Assembly (NCBI GenBank): GCA_902786285.1 | Contig: CADABX010000012.1 | Coordinates: 31,308-71,121, forward strand | Length of the DNA stretch: 39,814 nucleotides | From: Oscillospiraceae bacterium | GTDB taxonomy: Bacteria > Bacillota > Clostridia > Oscillospirales > Acutalibacteraceae | Direction of reading: 5' to 3' | Part shown: piece by piece, positions 39,560-39,814 of the stretch | Layout: the number at the start of each line of letters is the position of its first letter | Numbering within the stretch: position 1 is the stretch's first letter | Made by a program: the position numbers and the translations under genes | Notes under the pieces: generated by a model | What the model was told of the DNA's origin: nothing | The model's input: the letters and a program-made list of their open reading frames with translations, nothing else | Databases searched by the model: none

Positions 39560-39575
39560 GGTTTTGTTTAACGTC

Positions 39576-39613
39576 CGCGCCCAGTCGATCGCTGATCGAC
39601 GCTACGGGCGCTG
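39576..39613 (-). repeat. REP-like 38-bp unit
   Basis: On minus: CAGCGCCCGTAGC, then GTCGATC-AGC-GATCGAC (39584-39600), then TGGGCGCG. Apart from the base after GTAG it is identical to the units at 35055 and 35109. Confidence 0.85.
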
Positions 39614-39656
39614 GGTTTTTGCTTTCAAGTGTAAACAAAACACAAGTAACCAGCGT

Positions 39657-39814
39657 ATCCCAACATTTCCCGTTTTTTCCTGTTTTCTGTTTTTCAGACT
39701 TTTTACTTGGAAAACAAGAAAAGTCAGTTGCAAAAGTGCCGAAAAGCCCCTAACGGTGGGCTTTGTTGGTGCTGCCAGCTTGCAGCTAACTTGCAGCTAG
39801 CTTGCAGCTGACGT
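39657..39814 (-). repeat. Iteron-hairpin element C (11-bp AGCTTGCAGCT repeats)
   Basis: In plus coordinates: three contiguous 11-bp units of A(G/A)CTTGCAGCT at 39777-39809, a hairpin around AAAGCCC...GGGCTTT (39743-39764), an inverted near-unit AGTTGCAA at 39726-39733, GACTTTTTACTTGG at 39697-39710, and the core (TTTCCCGTTTTTTCCTGTTTTC, of which TTCCTGTTTTC is best conserved) at about 39666-39688. Read on minus this has the same order as elements A and B. The repeat array may continue beyond the window. Confidence 0.8.

Larger units (their letters stand above)
39229..39814. other. Gene-free region filled with repeats, running off the window
   Basis: No real gene is visible. It contains a CAGTCGACAGTCG end-like sequence (39246-39258, shared with 18543-18555), four REP-like hairpins (one plus; three minus, of which two are in tandem), a CCTCTCC/AAGG hairpin, an 8-bp-stem hairpin and iteron element C. 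This mirrors the 34.3-35.2 kb region, but mostly in the opposite orientation. Confidence 0.85.

Overview
The window comes from a GC-rich, endospore-forming member of the Clostridia. The evidence is a complete spoIIIAA-spoIIIAH operon, the Firmicutes-type chain nusB / xseA-xseB-ispA-dxs-tlyA-nadK-argR-recN, the trmK-Nif3 pair and rqcH. An uncultured gut Oscillospirales/Ruminococcaceae-like bacterium is my inference; no rRNA or tRNA gene is present to settle it.

Layout. (1) 78-4210, minus strand: a three-gene operon with a near-consensus sigma-A promoter, encoding a tocopherol-cyclase-like protein, a short-chain dehydrogenase and an FMN/Fe-S/FAD ene-reductase of the 2,4-dienoyl-CoA reductase family. 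Together they suggest reduction or transformation of a lipid or polycyclic substrate. (2) 4350-7181, minus: a large YfhO-family membrane protein. (3) 7358-12106, plus: the spoIIIA operon (mother-cell part of the feeding-tube channel), tightly coupled by overlaps. (4) 12204-18535, plus: nusB, a TsaD-like paralogue, exonuclease VII subunits, isoprenoid genes ispA and dxs, and tlyA. A 387-bp repeat-filled gap then precedes nadK, argR and recN (18923-21962). (5) 22018-30872, plus: tyrS, a DUF554 membrane protein and two paralogous GH38 alpha-mannosidases separated by a small membrane protein with its own promoter. (6) 30921-34262: a PHP phosphatase and a GNAT acetyltransferase on plus, and an ABC-F ATPase on minus. 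(7) 34263-35354: 1.1 kb without genes, packed with structured repeats. (8) 35355-39228, plus: a zinc-ribbon membrane protein, a DUF1858 protein, trmK, a Nif3-like protein and rqcH. (9) 39229-39814: repeats again.

The most unusual material is in the three long intergenic regions. One family is REP-like: eight copies of a GTAG tetranucleotide followed after 1-2 nt by a 7-bp stem with a 3-nt loop. Flanks are conserved, while stems differ by paired (compensatory) changes. A second family has three members (18.6, 34.4 and 39.7 kb). Each combines a locus-specific array of 11-bp direct repeats, a GC hairpin, an inverted copy of that locus's own repeat and a conserved A-rich core. The repeat word differs completely between loci although the architecture and core are shared. 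A third, 67-69 bp, is a multi-hairpin repeat whose apical stem is replaced between copies while both flanks stay identical. I recognise none of these as a named family. The REP-like family predicts a RAYT-type (HUH/Y1) transposase elsewhere in the genome.
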